DNA of 64,000 nucleotides from assembly GCF_004798935.1 (NCBI RefSeq), contig NZ_RAHT01000003.1, positions 496,001 through 560,000 on the forward strand. The letters run 5' to 3'. The notes beneath the pieces were generated by a model. It saw only the letters and a list, made by a program, of their open reading frames with translations, was not told where the DNA came from and searched no databases. The translations under genes and the position numbers were made by a program. Position 1 is the stretch's first letter. Every line of letters begins with the position of its first letter. Of this stretch, positions 53,643 to 63,007 are shown piece by piece. This stretch comes from Ningiella ruwaisensis (GTDB taxonomy: Bacteria > Pseudomonadota > Gammaproteobacteria > Enterobacterales > Alteromonadaceae).

Positions 53643-55850
53643 TTATGCGAATGACTGCGCTAAGTCCAACATACCTTGCATTTTCCACGTTTGAATTTGT
53701 GCAATAGTTGTTTGTGCATTTACCTTTATTTGCCCACTGGATGCATTAACACCGCACCAGGCATCCCTGCCGCTTTGTTTTGCCTTGTACAGGCAAAGGT
53801 CTGCAAGGTTGACTATATTTTCCCACTCGCCAGATTCGGACTGTTCAGCAGGCTGATTAGGACAGGGAGGATAACATGCGTAGCCAACCGAACATGTCAG
53901 TGATAGCTTTGTGCCATTGTTGAGTTCAAATGCTTTGAACTTGAGCTCATCCAATAGCCGTTGGGCAATATCCTGTGCATGTTTGCGATGAATGAAGCGA
54001 GCAGACGCTAAAAACTCTTCTCCGCCCCAGCGGATCAGATAATCAGATTGTCGAAACACATTTCGCATGCGCGAGACCACTTCTTTTAATACGGCATCGC
54101 CCGCCTGATGACCATAAGTGTCGTTAACAGCTTTGAAATGGTCGATATCTAGCATAAAAAATACGATATCTGCTTCGGTATCAGCCGCCTTTTTTCCACT
54201 GGCTATATCGCGATGTAGCCTTAAGCTTTGATTAATATCCGCAGCAATTTGTTCATGAAAAAAGTGTCTGTTTTTCACTCCGGTCAGGCTGTCTGTATAG
54301 CTTAGTTGTTTCATCGTCTCGTAGGCGTTTTTTAGTTCCTGGTTTTTTAGCGCAAGTGATGAAGTGCGTTCAGCCACTTCTTTGGCTAAACGTTGATTAA
54401 GCCTAGCCTGCGAATATCGACTCCACAATAAAAAGAATAAAACCGCGCTACTTCCTATTGCGACAAAAATAAGCGTGCGATTAAGCTGCGCTTGCTCGTG
54501 AGCTAATGCTTGCATCACTTGTTCCTGCTCGAGCATTTTGACTTGCTGAGCCTGACGCATTGCTTCCGTTTCTGCCTGCAGACTGGAAATGTTTTGTAAA
54601 CGAGCCTGATTAAACATATCTAGTTCAATCTGAAGCTGTTCACTCAATGCATAAAATGCCTTTTCGTAATTTTGCTGTTCGCGATATGCCTGCGCCGCCA
54701 GTTGCTGAAAGTTAGCAATATCCTGCAGTTCTTTGTTTTGTCTGGCTTGCTCCAGGCCAAGGGATGCGTATCTTGATGCTGCCTCCCAGTTTTGCTCTTC
54801 AAGCGCAAGTTTGCTGCGGCTTCGATATGCATCCACTAATAAGCTTAACCACTGGTTTTCCTGGCTCAGTGCGATGACCTTGTCTAAGTCCTGAGTAGCT
54901 TGGTCAACGCGCTCAAGTCGCGCGAGTATGTCAGCTCGGTTTGTTAAGGCCCAATGATAGTCGCGTGGCGCCTGAATTTGATCAAATAAATCTAGTGCAA
55001 TATCAACATGCATAAGCGCCTTGTCAAATTGAGCCAGTTTTAAATAGGTGCCCGCAATTTTGTTGTGATCATAGGCAATATATTTAGGATCCTCTAAAGC
55101 CTCATCAATTTTGAGGGCATCATAAAAATATGTCAGCGCGGTTTCGTGATCCCCCATTGCGCTTCGAATATCGCCTAAATTATATAAAGCGCTTGCAACG
55201 CCATCGTCAGAACCTAACTCTTGGTTTAGGCGCAAGGCCTTTAAGTGTGCTTCGGACGCTTGCTCCAACAAGCCTTGTTTTTCTCGAATAACGCCTATGC
55301 TGTTGTAGGCGCCGGCAATAGCACGTTTATCGCCAAGCGCCTGGTATATTTCTTTTGCCTGAAGTACAAGAGGCAGCGCCCTATCATAGTTAGATTGATA
55401 GCGATAGGTCAGGCCTAACTGGCGCAAAGCATCGGCATGTAGTTTGCGCGTTTGCGGCGAGTTGCTCTGCTTTGCAAGTAGCTCTATTGCTATGTTTAAC
55501 TCGTGAGAAGCCAGTTCGTAATTGTTGCGCTCCATCGCATTGCGGCCCATCTCATAACGTAAGGCGCCTATACTGCTCACCTCCTCATTGTTTAAATCGG
55601 TGCGTGTTGAATCACTTTCTAATTTACCAAGCAGGGCAATGGCAAGTGCATCGGCCTGCTTCATATCACCACGGAATCTGGCGTCGCGAATAGCACTTAA
55701 TGTAGTTTGGACATCATCGGATGCGACGAACGCTTGGTTTGACTCGGATGGGTTTATCGCTTCGCCAGGATCAGCAAGCGCTAAAGAATAAACTGCCAGT
55801 AATGATGCAAGAAGAGACAATATTGGAGTGTGCTTTAAAAAAAATAGCAT
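53643..55850 (-). CDS. TPR-containing membrane diguanylate cyclase
   Basis: The chosen start (55850) gives a protein of 735 residues with a signal/anchor (LKHTPILSLLASLLAVYSLALA); the frame opens at 55934 with an atypical extension. Residues about 45-420 are tandem TPR repeats (e.g. LGLTYRYQSNYDRAL, YNLGDIRSAMGDHETALTYFY), likely periplasmic. A membrane helix lies at about 455-475, then a coiled segment and a GGDEF domain (about 520-700). The active-site motif is WGGEEF, and RQSD five residues earlier forms an I-site. Periplasmic TPR-GGDEF proteins are common in Alteromonadales; the signal is unknown. Confidence 0.88.
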   Translation of the reverse strand: MLFFLKHTPILSLLASLLAVYSLALADPGEAINPSESNQAFVASDDVQTTLSAIRDARFRGDMKQADALAIALLGKLESDSTRTDLNNEEVSSIGALRYEMGRNAMERNNYELASHELNIAIELLAKQSNSPQTRKLHADALRQLGLTYRYQSNYDRALPLVLQAKEIYQALGDKRAIAGAYNSIGVIREKQGLLEQASEAHLKALRLNQELGSDDGVASALYNLGDIRSAMGDHETALTYFYDALKIDEALEDPKYIAYDHNKIAGTYLKLAQFDKALMHVDIALDLFDQIQAPRDYHWALTNRADILARLERVDQATQDLDKVIALSQENQWLSLLVDAYRSRSKLALEEQNWEAASRYASLGLEQARQNKELQDIANFQQLAAQAYREQQNYEKAFYALSEQLQIELDMFNQARLQNISSLQAETEAMRQAQQVKMLEQEQVMQALAHEQAQLNRTLIFVAIGSSAVLFFLLWSRYSQARLNQRLAKEVAERTSSLALKNQELKNAYETMKQLSYTDSLTGVKNRHFFHEQIAADINQSLRLHRDIASGKKAADTEADIVFFMLDIDHFKAVNDTYGHQAGDAVLKEVVSRMRNVFRQSDYLIRWGGEEFLASARFIHRKHAQDIAQRLLDELKFKAFELNNGTKLSLTCSVGYACYPPCPNQPAEQSESGEWENIVNLADLCLYKAKQSGRDAWCGVNASSGQIKVNAQTTIAQIQTWKMQGMLDLAQSFA

Positions 55851-56118
55851 TAAGGACCAGCCCTTCAACGACCCGCTCTTTACCAATAAAAGCTTTACTG
55901 ACCAGACCCTCAAGAACAAAACCTTCAGCAACAAAGCAAGCAGCGCCTTAAAACCCTAATGAATCACAATATTGCATAGTATTGCGACATGATACAAGCA
56001 GTATAAGCGGTCGTTTGTTCTAAAACTTTTATCAATTGTTGTTCAATATCATGTCAAATTTGGCTAATTGAGGCATAATACCCAGGATTTTTGCTTAAAA
56101 GATAATTGCTTAACCACT

Positions 56119-57168
56119 ATGACAGATACTTTAACTATTCAAACGCCCGACGACTGGCACCTTCATTTTCGTGATGGTGAAATGCTAAAAGAAACGGTTC
56201 CGGCCACGGCCAGATGCTTCAGACGCGCCATTGCCATGCCTAATCTCGTTCCACCCGTAAGCACAACCGATATGGCGCTTGCTTATAAGGAGCGTATTTT
56301 AGCTGCGGTGCCACAGGGCGTTGATTTTGAGCCTCTTGTTACGCTTTATTTAACCAATGAAACCACGCCAGAAGAGGTCAAAAAAGCAAAGCAGGCTGGC
56401 ATTGTGGCAAGCAAGCTTTATCCGGCAGGCGCAACCACAAATTCTGATGCAGCGGTTAGAGGAATCAAAGCCCTCTATCCGGTTTTTGAAGCCATGCAGC
56501 AGTGCGGCATGTTGCTGCTAATTCATGGTGAAGTGACCGACGGTGAAATTGATATTTTTGACCGGGAAGCAATGTTTATCGAACGCTATCTAAAAGACAT
56601 TGTGCAACACTTTCCTGGCCTTAAAGTGGTGTTTGAACATATCACCACCAAAGATGCAGTTGATTTTGTTCTGTCTTCGTCCGATAAGGTGGCAGCAACC
56701 ATTACTCCACAACACTTGTTGCTTAACCGCAACGATTTACTGGTTGGAGGAATACGTCCTCACAACTATTGTTTGCCTGTACTTAAGCGTAATATTCATC
56801 AGCAGGCTTTGCGAGCAGTTGTGAAAAGCGGCTCAAACAAATTCTTTTTAGGTACAGACTCTGCGCCGCACGAAAAACACAAAAAAGAATCGGCTTGCGG
56901 TTGCGCGGGATGTTATAGCGCATGGAGTGCCATTGAACTTTACGCCAAAGTATTTGATGATTTAGGCGTAATTGAAAAGCTTGAAGGTTTTGCAAGCCAT
57001 TACGGGCCTGATTTTTATGGCCTTCCCAGAAATACCGGCACCATTACACTTTCAAAAGAGACGTGGTCAGTACCTGAACTTGTAAAGTTAACAACGGGTG
57101 ATGATATTGTTCCGTTTTTTGCAGGAGAAAGTCTGAATTGGAAGTTAACAGAGGTAAGCGCTAGCTAA
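56119..57168 (+). CDS. pyrC: PyrC, dihydroorotase
   Basis: The 349-residue type-II dihydroorotase closes N-carbamoyl-aspartate to dihydroorotate in pyrimidine synthesis. It has the metal pair [10 protein letters not shown] at about 10-19 and the carbamylated Lys in [42 protein letters not shown] and CGCAGC complete the active site. ATG 56119 (TAACCACTATG) gives the normal N-terminus; the frame extends to 56068. It is followed by dbpA with 1 bp between, so they are co-transcribed. Confidence 0.97.
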   Translation: MTDTLTIQTPDDWHLHFRDGEMLKETVPATARCFRRAIAMPNLVPPVSTTDMALAYKERILAAVPQGVDFEPLVTLYLTNETTPEEVKKAKQAGIVASKLYPAGATTNSDAAVRGIKALYPVFEAMQQCGMLLLIHGEVTDGEIDIFDREAMFIERYLKDIVQHFPGLKVVFEHITTKDAVDFVLSSSDKVAATITPQHLLLNRNDLLVGGIRPHNYCLPVLKRNIHQQALRAVVKSGSNKFFLGTDSAPHEKHKKESACGCAGCYSAWSAIELYAKVFDDLGVIEKLEGFASHYGPDFYGLPRNTGTITLSKETWSVPELVKLTTGDDIVPFFAGESLNWKLTEVSAS

Positions 57169-57169
57169 C

Positions 57170-58588
57170 ATGGAAAGCTTCAAGGATTATAACTTCAGTG
57201 ATGAAATTAACAGCGCTTTAGATGCGCTAAAATATCATGAACCCACTAAGACTCAGCAAGCATGTTTACATGCATTGCTGGAAGGGAAAGACGTCGCTGT
57301 TGAAGCACAAACCGGTAGCGGAAAGACCCTTGCATTTGGATTGACTATTTTGCAGAAATTGTTAGATAGTCAAGCTCACTCACAAAATGAGCAAGCGGCC
57401 GATAGCTCACATCCTCATGCTTTAGTGCTCTGCCCTACAAGAGAGTTGGCCGAGCAGGTTACCTACCAGCTACAGCTACTGGCTCGTCGAATTGCCAACA
57501 CGAAAATTCTTGCTGTTTTTGGTGGCGTGGCCATTGCACCCCAATTAAGCTCCTTAAAACATCCACCTGCTGTCATTGTAGGGACACCTGGAAGGCTTAT
57601 GGATATCGCCATGCAGGGCCGATTGAGTTTTAAAGGACTAAAAACCTTGGTGTTAGATGAAGCAGACCGTATGTTAGACATGGGCTTTGAGGATCAGGTT
57701 GACTGGTTATTAAAAGCCATAAATGACCAAGCACAGGGCGTTCAAACACTATTATTTTCAGCGACCTTTGGTGGGAATATTCAGTCGCTTAGTGCGCAGT
57801 ATCAAAAAGATGCGCAGACCATACAAGTTGACGATGGGCGCACCCATCAACACATAGAGCAAACAGCGTATAAAGTATTGGCGAACAGACGAGCTTACGC
57901 GGTTGCTGCACTTTTAAGTGAGCACCAACCTGAATCCGCTATTGTGTTTTGCCAGCGCAAACAGGAAGTGGTTGAGCTGCATCAGCAGCTGCAAGAAGAT
58001 GGCTTTGGCGTTGTGCAACTTCAAGGAGATATGGAGCAATTCGAACGAAGCAATGCCGTCCTTTTGTTTAGTGCAGATTGTGCAAATGTGTTGGTCGCCA
58101 CAGACGTTGCCGCAAGAGGGCTTGATATCCCGAGCGTTGATCTTGTGATCAACTATAGTATTTCAGACGATTTGGACACCCATACTCACCGAGTAGGTCG
58201 TACTGGTCGAGCTGGACTCAAAGGTAAAGCCATTACCCTTATTGATGATACTGACGAAACAAAACTGATCGGATTTAATGCACAGTTACCATCCGATATT
58301 CCCGTTAAAAGTGGTCTTGCGCTGAGGTTTCATAAAAATCGTATTCGTGAACCTCAATACGTGGGTGTGCAGATTGATGCAGGTAAAAAACAGAAAATTT
58401 CCAAAGGCGACATTTTGGGTGCGCTTGCTAAAAATGCACATGTGCCTGCCAAAGATATTGGCAAAATTCACGTTAGTTCGCATCGAAGTTTTGCAGCGAT
58501 TAAAATTCGCAGCGTTAAGCGCACGCTCTTGATGTTTAGGGAAAGTAAAGTAAAAGGTAAACGCTTACGGGCGAAAAAGCTTGTTTGA
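57170..58588 (+). CDS. dbpA: DbpA-type DEAD-box RNA helicase
   Basis: The 472-residue helicase has Q motif (PTKTQQACL), AQTGSGKT, PTRELAEQV, DEAD (VLDEADRMLDMGF), SAT, ARGLD and HRVGRTGRAG. A C-terminal DbpA RNA-binding domain from about 395 follows (KISKGDILGALAK, IGKIHVSSHRSFAAI). DbpA acts in 50S subunit assembly and is targeted to helix 92 of 23S rRNA by this domain. It overlaps no other gene but directly follows pyrC (TAACATG). Confidence 0.93.
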   Translation: MESFKDYNFSDEINSALDALKYHEPTKTQQACLHALLEGKDVAVEAQTGSGKTLAFGLTILQKLLDSQAHSQNEQAADSSHPHALVLCPTRELAEQVTYQLQLLARRIANTKILAVFGGVAIAPQLSSLKHPPAVIVGTPGRLMDIAMQGRLSFKGLKTLVLDEADRMLDMGFEDQVDWLLKAINDQAQGVQTLLFSATFGGNIQSLSAQYQKDAQTIQVDDGRTHQHIEQTAYKVLANRRAYAVAALLSEHQPESAIVFCQRKQEVVELHQQLQEDGFGVVQLQGDMEQFERSNAVLLFSADCANVLVATDVAARGLDIPSVDLVINYSISDDLDTHTHRVGRTGRAGLKGKAITLIDDTDETKLIGFNAQLPSDIPVKSGLALRFHKNRIREPQYVGVQIDAGKKQKISKGDILGALAKNAHVPAKDIGKIHVSSHRSFAAIKIRSVKRTLLMFRESKVKGKRLRAKKLV

Positions 58589-58679
58589 TGCTAATGTTAT
58601 AAAAATGCACGAAGATAGGCATTGTGTCACTTATTGACAGACAAGCATATTTCAGTGTTTTTCATAACGGAGACTTTAA

Positions 58680-59093
58680 ATGAATGCGACAATTTTAGCG
58701 TTGTCTGGCTACATACTATGGATCATGGTATTACTCTTGGCCTTGGCAGCTTATCGCGCTGCTTATAATCAGGCAAATAAACGTAAATCCTTGAAATTTA
58801 ATGCAGATGGCTCTGATGTTGGTGATGCAGGCCAGCGTCTGACGCGTGCTCATCTAAACGCTATTGAGTGTTTTCCCTTCATTGGAGGCGTGTTACTACT
58901 GGCAATTGCAAGCGATTCCAGTGTGATTACGAACGGGCTTGCCTTTATTGTGCTTGGCGCCCGAATCGTGCAGTCACTTGTGCATGTGGCCTCAGTCAGT
59001 AATGTCGCCATAATATTGCGATTTGTCTTTTTCCTTGTTCAATTTGGTATTTGTGCGTACTGGCTCGTTCGCATTATTGAAAAGTTCATGTAA
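58680..59093 (+). CDS. MAPEG family membrane protein
   Basis: The 137-residue protein has four membrane helices (about 5-27, 58-78, 83-103 and 113-134). The MAPEG signature RLTRAHLNAIECFPFI falls at about 53-68. MAPEG proteins are glutathione-dependent enzymes or isomerases of lipid metabolism in eukaryotes; bacterial members are mostly uncharacterised. It is 92 bp after dbpA and 20 bp before the RraA-like gene, so it may share a transcript with the latter. Confidence 0.85.
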   Translation: MNATILALSGYILWIMVLLLALAAYRAAYNQANKRKSLKFNADGSDVGDAGQRLTRAHLNAIECFPFIGGVLLLAIASDSSVITNGLAFIVLGARIVQSLVHVASVSNVAIILRFVFFLVQFGICAYWLVRIIEKFM

Positions 59094-59113
59094 GACGAGC
59101 AAGAGCTGAGATA

Positions 59114-59743
59114 ATGACGCCTTATATTGAAGTATCACCGTGTGACTATGCTGACGCGCTAGGCCGTGAACAATTCATGAATTATCAAATTCGTCCTTTA
59201 TATCAACCCATCAATCGCATTGCAGGGCCAGCATTCACTGTGTTTTGTGAGCCGTGCGATCATTTGATGCTGCATGCTGCTATCTACAAAGCATCACCCG
59301 GGGATATCATTGTCGCTCAGGCCGACGATGCTTATGCGCTTGCCGGTGGAAACGTCTGCGCAATCGCCAAATCTCGGGGAATAGCGGGATTTGTTATCGA
59401 CGGTACAATTCGCGATATCGCGCAAGTAAGAGAAATGCACTTTCCGGTTTTTGCCCGTGGCGTCATACCAAAACCCGGCAAAAAGGCAAAGATCTCTCCC
59501 TTAAATGAGCCAATTGTTTGCGGCGGCGTAAAGGTGTTTCCGGGAGACATCATTGTTGCCGATGAAGAGGGCATCGCTGTATTGCCGAAATTAAAGGCAG
59601 AAGAATCTTATAAAATTGGCAAAGCACGCGCCGAAAAAGACGCTAGTTTGAGCTTGGAAGCCTGGCAAAGCCAACATGAAGCAACGGTAAATCAAAAGCT
59701 CACTGACTTAGGATTTGGTGAGAAATCCAGTAAAGCGGATTAG
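59114..59743 (+). CDS. RraA / 4-hydroxy-4-methyl-2-oxoglutarate aldolase family protein
   Basis: The 209-residue protein has the RraA-type core: AGPAFTV, SPGDIIVAQADD, then the family motif GGNVCAIAKSRGIAGFVIDGTIRD at about 78-101. The Arg-Asp pair binds metal and pyruvate in the aldolase branch. A final EEGIAVLP segment follows. Members are either pyruvate aldolases or RNase E inhibitors. Presence of the aldolase residues and the longer C-terminal helix favour the aldolase side, but no catabolic genes are adjacent. Confidence 0.8.
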   Translation: MTPYIEVSPCDYADALGREQFMNYQIRPLYQPINRIAGPAFTVFCEPCDHLMLHAAIYKASPGDIIVAQADDAYALAGGNVCAIAKSRGIAGFVIDGTIRDIAQVREMHFPVFARGVIPKPGKKAKISPLNEPIVCGGVKVFPGDIIVADEEGIAVLPKLKAEESYKIGKARAEKDASLSLEAWQSQHEATVNQKLTDLGFGEKSSKAD

Positions 59744-59853
59744 TCAAAGCTCAAAGGTGTATTTTTACGCATACCTATAAACATGCTGTGATAATTAAAA
59801 TCTGTTTTATGCCGATATACTTCATACATCAAGTATAACAATGGTGATTGAAG

Positions 59854-60348
59854 ATGATTGGCTTAAAAACGATCTTATGCGGCGTGCTAATGTTGCCGTT
59901 TAGTGCTTACTGTCAATTTGCAGTTAATACTTTTCAGTCGCAAGTTGAAGAACTTCCTTTGTTTAGCCCGCTGATTGTTGAGCAAGTAAATACCACCGCT
60001 CAATTAGCCCTGTTTGTTACGAATAATCAAAACGTGGATGAATCAGCTTTTTTAAGCGAAGTTCAACAAGCCGCATATAGTATTAAAGAATCGCCTTCAC
60101 CTATCGTTCACGGCTATAAATGGTCACATTTACGCGAGTCCACGCAGCTTGAAACTGCATTTACGCAAGAACTTAACCTGGCTTATAAACTAAAAAATAA
60201 AGACGCTGAACATACTTACTATAATTTGGGCCTTGCGCTCGTCCGCCCATCTGAAACCAGCATTGCGTGGAACACCCCAATGGCTTCGGATGCATTTAAC
60301 GACAGACTCAGCACATTTTTAAGCTTCTCCGTGCATTCCAGATTTTAA
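59854..60348 (+). CDS. Small exported protein of unknown function
   Basis: I recognise no family. The 164-residue product from ATG 59854 (GGTGA about 6 bases upstream; a TTG at 59848 is also in frame) has a signal peptide MIGLKTILCGVLMLPFSAYC. The mature part is Gln/Asn/Ser-rich with several aromatic residues and one short hydrophobic patch (YNLGLALV). It ends FSVHSRF. No membrane segment follows the signal, so it is probably periplasmic. It lies 110 bp after the RraA-like gene and converges on the NTF2-like gene. Confidence 0.6.
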   Translation: MIGLKTILCGVLMLPFSAYCQFAVNTFQSQVEELPLFSPLIVEQVNTTAQLALFVTNNQNVDESAFLSEVQQAAYSIKESPSPIVHGYKWSHLRESTQLETAFTQELNLAYKLKNKDAEHTYYNLGLALVRPSETSIAWNTPMASDAFNDRLSTFLSFSVHSRF

Positions 60349-60395
60349 ATTCGTTTTATAAGACAACATATGCTGGTCACTTATTCTTATGACCG

Positions 60396-60848
60396 TCAGC
60401 TTGCAGGCGAGCGCTTAATATATTGCGCAACTTTATTCGTTATGCGCCAACCATCTGCACCTTGAATCAAATTAAGATAATCCACATAGCCATGCTCTGC
60501 TTTTTCACCCCAGGTAAAGTCGATTTTGGCATTGGCGGCTTTTCCTGTTATTTGTAGATTACTGATTTTAACCTCGGCATCCCAATTATCGCCTTTATCT
60601 ACATCCGCTGCAAAATTGTCGCGGGTATAATCCATAAATCTGTCATTCTGATTATAATACTGAATTCGGGCATGCTCGCTAAAGGCTGACATCACATGAT
60701 CACCAGAACCTGTGGTTACGCCAGTAATATAGGCATTAATAGCATCTTCAGGCGTAGTGAAACTTTCTGGCTTGTTTTCCGACATGGCGTAAAATGCCGC
60801 AAGGCTTAAGCTTATCGAGAATAAAAGTGTTATCAGGGGCTGGCGCAT
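60396..60848 (-). CDS. Exported SnoaL/NTF2-like (putative lumazine-binding) protein
   Basis: The chosen 150-residue form starts at ATG 60848, with GGAG just upstream and a clean signal peptide (RQPLITLLFSISLSLAAFYA). The mature protein has the small NTF2-like cone fold pattern: EDAINAYITGVTTGSGDHVMSAF, a DWAEVKISNL-type strand, FTWGEKAEHGYVDYLNLIQG and a C-terminal GWRITNKVAQY. Such proteins are often annotated as putative lumazine-binding; ligand and role are unknown. An upstream in-frame start at 60923 would bury the signal. A 3x14-bp repeat lies upstream. Confidence 0.75.
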   Translation of the reverse strand: MRQPLITLLFSISLSLAAFYAMSENKPESFTTPEDAINAYITGVTTGSGDHVMSAFSEHARIQYYNQNDRFMDYTRDNFAADVDKGDNWDAEVKISNLQITGKAANAKIDFTWGEKAEHGYVDYLNLIQGADGWRITNKVAQYIKRSPAS

Positions 60849-60946
60849 ATTTTTCTCCATCAATGAATCTGTCGAGGCAATCTCCTCGTACATGCTCGCT
60901 TTAACATGATAGTCTACACTCAATATTTTCGCTTTGATTATTATGT

Positions 60947-60988
60947 TTTAATAATGGCGCTTTAATAACGGCGCTCTAATAATTGCGC
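60947..60988 (+). repeat. Three tandem 14-bp repeats
   Basis: TTTAATAATGGCGC (60947), TTTAATAACGGCGC (60961) and TCTAATAATTGCGC (60975) follow each other directly in the 241-bp gap between the NTF2-like and ABC-exporter genes. No known binding consensus was recognised. Confidence 0.8.
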
Positions 60989-61089
60989 TTTGAAAAAGTG
61001 TAATCGTTTGTTTATCAAGTTCTACAGGTTTAACACAAAGGCTCCGTAAAATTTTAATATCATATTCAATAAAGGATTGTACTTAATAC

Positions 61090-62931
61090 ATGTTTTCTTT
61101 TTTCGAGCGCTTAACCAAACCCTTTCCCGTTGAGCCACCCACCCAGCCACCTAAAACCTTGTTTGCATTCTGTAAATATTATTCTGAAGGCATGTGGGGA
61201 GTATTAATCAGCGTATCTATACTTAGTGCATTAATTGCGATTCTAGAAGTGTCCTTGTTCGGTTTTATGGGGCAATTTGTGGATTGGTTTGCCTCTAGAG
61301 ACCGCAGCACCTTTTTACAGGAAGAAAAAGTTACACTCATCTGGATGTCGCTTCTCGTATTGGTATTTTTGCCCGGCCTCGTGATCCTCGAATCGATGAT
61401 CACTCACCAATCAATTTTAGGTAATTATCCAATGCGGATAAGATGGTTGGCGCACCGATATTTGTTAGGACAAAGCTTATCGTTTTATCAGGATGAGTTT
61501 GCCGGGCGAGTGGCTACTAAAGTAATGCAAACGGCACTTTCCGTGCGCGAAACCGTGATGAAGATAATGAATCTGGCGGTCTACATCAGCGTCTACTTTA
61601 TTTCAGCAGTGGTTCTGGTATTTGCAACCGACTGGCGTCTCGCCATGCCCTTACTGGTATGGCTAGTGCTTTATGTACTTATCCTGCGCGCTATTTTACC
61701 GAAGCTTCAAGCGGTTTCTCAAAAGCAAGCTGATGCACGTTCAATAATGACAGGGCGCATTGTTGATAGCTATACCAACATCATGACGGTAAAGCTTTTT
61801 AGCCACCACAAGCGAGAAGAAAATTACGCAAAAGAAGGGATGGATGGTTTTTTGCAAACCGTCTACCCGCAAATGCGCTTGGTCACGGTGCTTCAGGCTC
61901 TTGTTTGGAGCATTAATTCACTTTTAGTGTTCTCTATTGCGGCTTTATCGGTGTATTTGTGGATAAATGCGATTGTATCGCCTGGGGACATTGCAATTGC
62001 AGTTAGCTTGGCTTTGCGCCTGAACGGTATGTCACAGTGGATCATGTGGGAAGTATCGGGCTTGTTTGAAAATATCGGTACGGTGCAAGATGGTATTGAT
62101 ACCCTGGCGGTTCCGGCAACGATAATAGACAAGGATGATGCCAGAAAACTGGAAGTCAATGGCGGTAAAATTGACTTTGAAGACGTTGAGTTTGCCTACA
62201 AGGGTAAAGGTAGCAAGCTGATTGGAGTGTTTGACAAGCTTAATATTAATATAAAAGCCGGTGAAAAAGTTGGTCTTGTTGGGCGCTCTGGGGCTGGAAA
62301 GTCGACCTTGGTCAATTTGCTCCTTCGTTTTTACGATATTCAATCAGGCAAGATTAAAATTGATGGTAAAGCCATTACCGATGTCACTCAGGAATCATTG
62401 CGCTCACAAATTAGCATGGTGACTCAAGATACTTCTTTAATGCACCGTTCTGTGCGTGACAACATTCTCTATGGACGGTTTGATGCAAGCGAAGAGCAAA
62501 TGATTCGCGCCGCAAAACAGGCAGAAGCCCACGAATTTATTATGAGCTTAAGTGATGCGAAAGGTCGTACCGGTTATGATGCCCATGTAGGGGAGCGAGG
62601 CGTTAAGCTGTCGGGTGGCCAGCGACAGCGCATTGCCATTGCTCGGGTAATGCTTAAAGATGCGCCAATTTTGATTTTAGACGAGGCAACCTCTGCGTTG
62701 GATTCTGAAGTTGAAGCAGCTATTCAGGAATGCCTTATCAAGATAATGGAAAACAAAACCGTGCTTGCCATAGCGCACCGCTTATCGACAATTGCGCAAA
62801 TGGATAGACTCTTGGTGCTGGACGAGGGCAAGATTGTAGAATCCGGTTCGCATACGGAATTATTGGAAAAAGGCGGAATATACGCCAAGTTATGGGCGCA
62901 TCAAACAGGTGGCTTTATTGGTGTGGAGTAA
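61090..62931 (+). CDS. MsbA-like ABC exporter (half-transporter)
   Basis: The 613-residue protein has a six-helix ABC membrane domain (about 30-345) fused to an ATPase domain (about 370-605). Walker A is GRSGAGKST, the signature motif LSGGQRQR, Walker B ILILDEATSALD, and the H-loop AIAHRLSTI. It works as a homodimer or with an unseen partner. Relatives export lipids, drugs or peptides; no peptidase domain, lipid-A gene (lpxK) or toxin gene is adjacent, so the substrate is open. The N-terminus is Pro-rich (PVEPPTQPPK). The gene is single. Confidence 0.92.
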   Translation: MFSFFERLTKPFPVEPPTQPPKTLFAFCKYYSEGMWGVLISVSILSALIAILEVSLFGFMGQFVDWFASRDRSTFLQEEKVTLIWMSLLVLVFLPGLVILESMITHQSILGNYPMRIRWLAHRYLLGQSLSFYQDEFAGRVATKVMQTALSVRETVMKIMNLAVYISVYFISAVVLVFATDWRLAMPLLVWLVLYVLILRAILPKLQAVSQKQADARSIMTGRIVDSYTNIMTVKLFSHHKREENYAKEGMDGFLQTVYPQMRLVTVLQALVWSINSLLVFSIAALSVYLWINAIVSPGDIAIAVSLALRLNGMSQWIMWEVSGLFENIGTVQDGIDTLAVPATIIDKDDARKLEVNGGKIDFEDVEFAYKGKGSKLIGVFDKLNINIKAGEKVGLVGRSGAGKSTLVNLLLRFYDIQSGKIKIDGKAITDVTQESLRSQISMVTQDTSLMHRSVRDNILYGRFDASEEQMIRAAKQAEAHEFIMSLSDAKGRTGYDAHVGERGVKLSGGQRQRIAIARVMLKDAPILILDEATSALDSEVEAAIQECLIKIMENKTVLAIAHRLSTIAQMDRLLVLDEGKIVESGSHTELLEKGGIYAKLWAHQTGGFIGVE

Positions 62932-62942
62932 TCAGAAAATAT

Positions 62943-62965
62943 TTGACAACTTCTTTTTTTTTTTT
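62943..62965 (+). promoter_or_regulatory. TTGACA box followed by T12 homopolymer
   Basis: A perfect -35-like TTGACA (62943-62948) is followed by ACTTC and twelve T residues (62954-62965), 17 nt in all, and then GTTACGTT. There is no stem before the T-run, so it is not a normal terminator of the ABC gene. It is well placed as the promoter of the gene starting at 63008, but the -10 is weak. Confidence 0.55.
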
Positions 62966-63007
62966 GTTACGTTAGTTCTGAATGCATAACATACAGAAAG
63001 GGAATTT

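Noticed and set aside
62954-62965. T-run as rho-independent terminator of the ABC exporter
   Set aside because: No inverted repeat precedes it; TTGACA lies directly before it instead.
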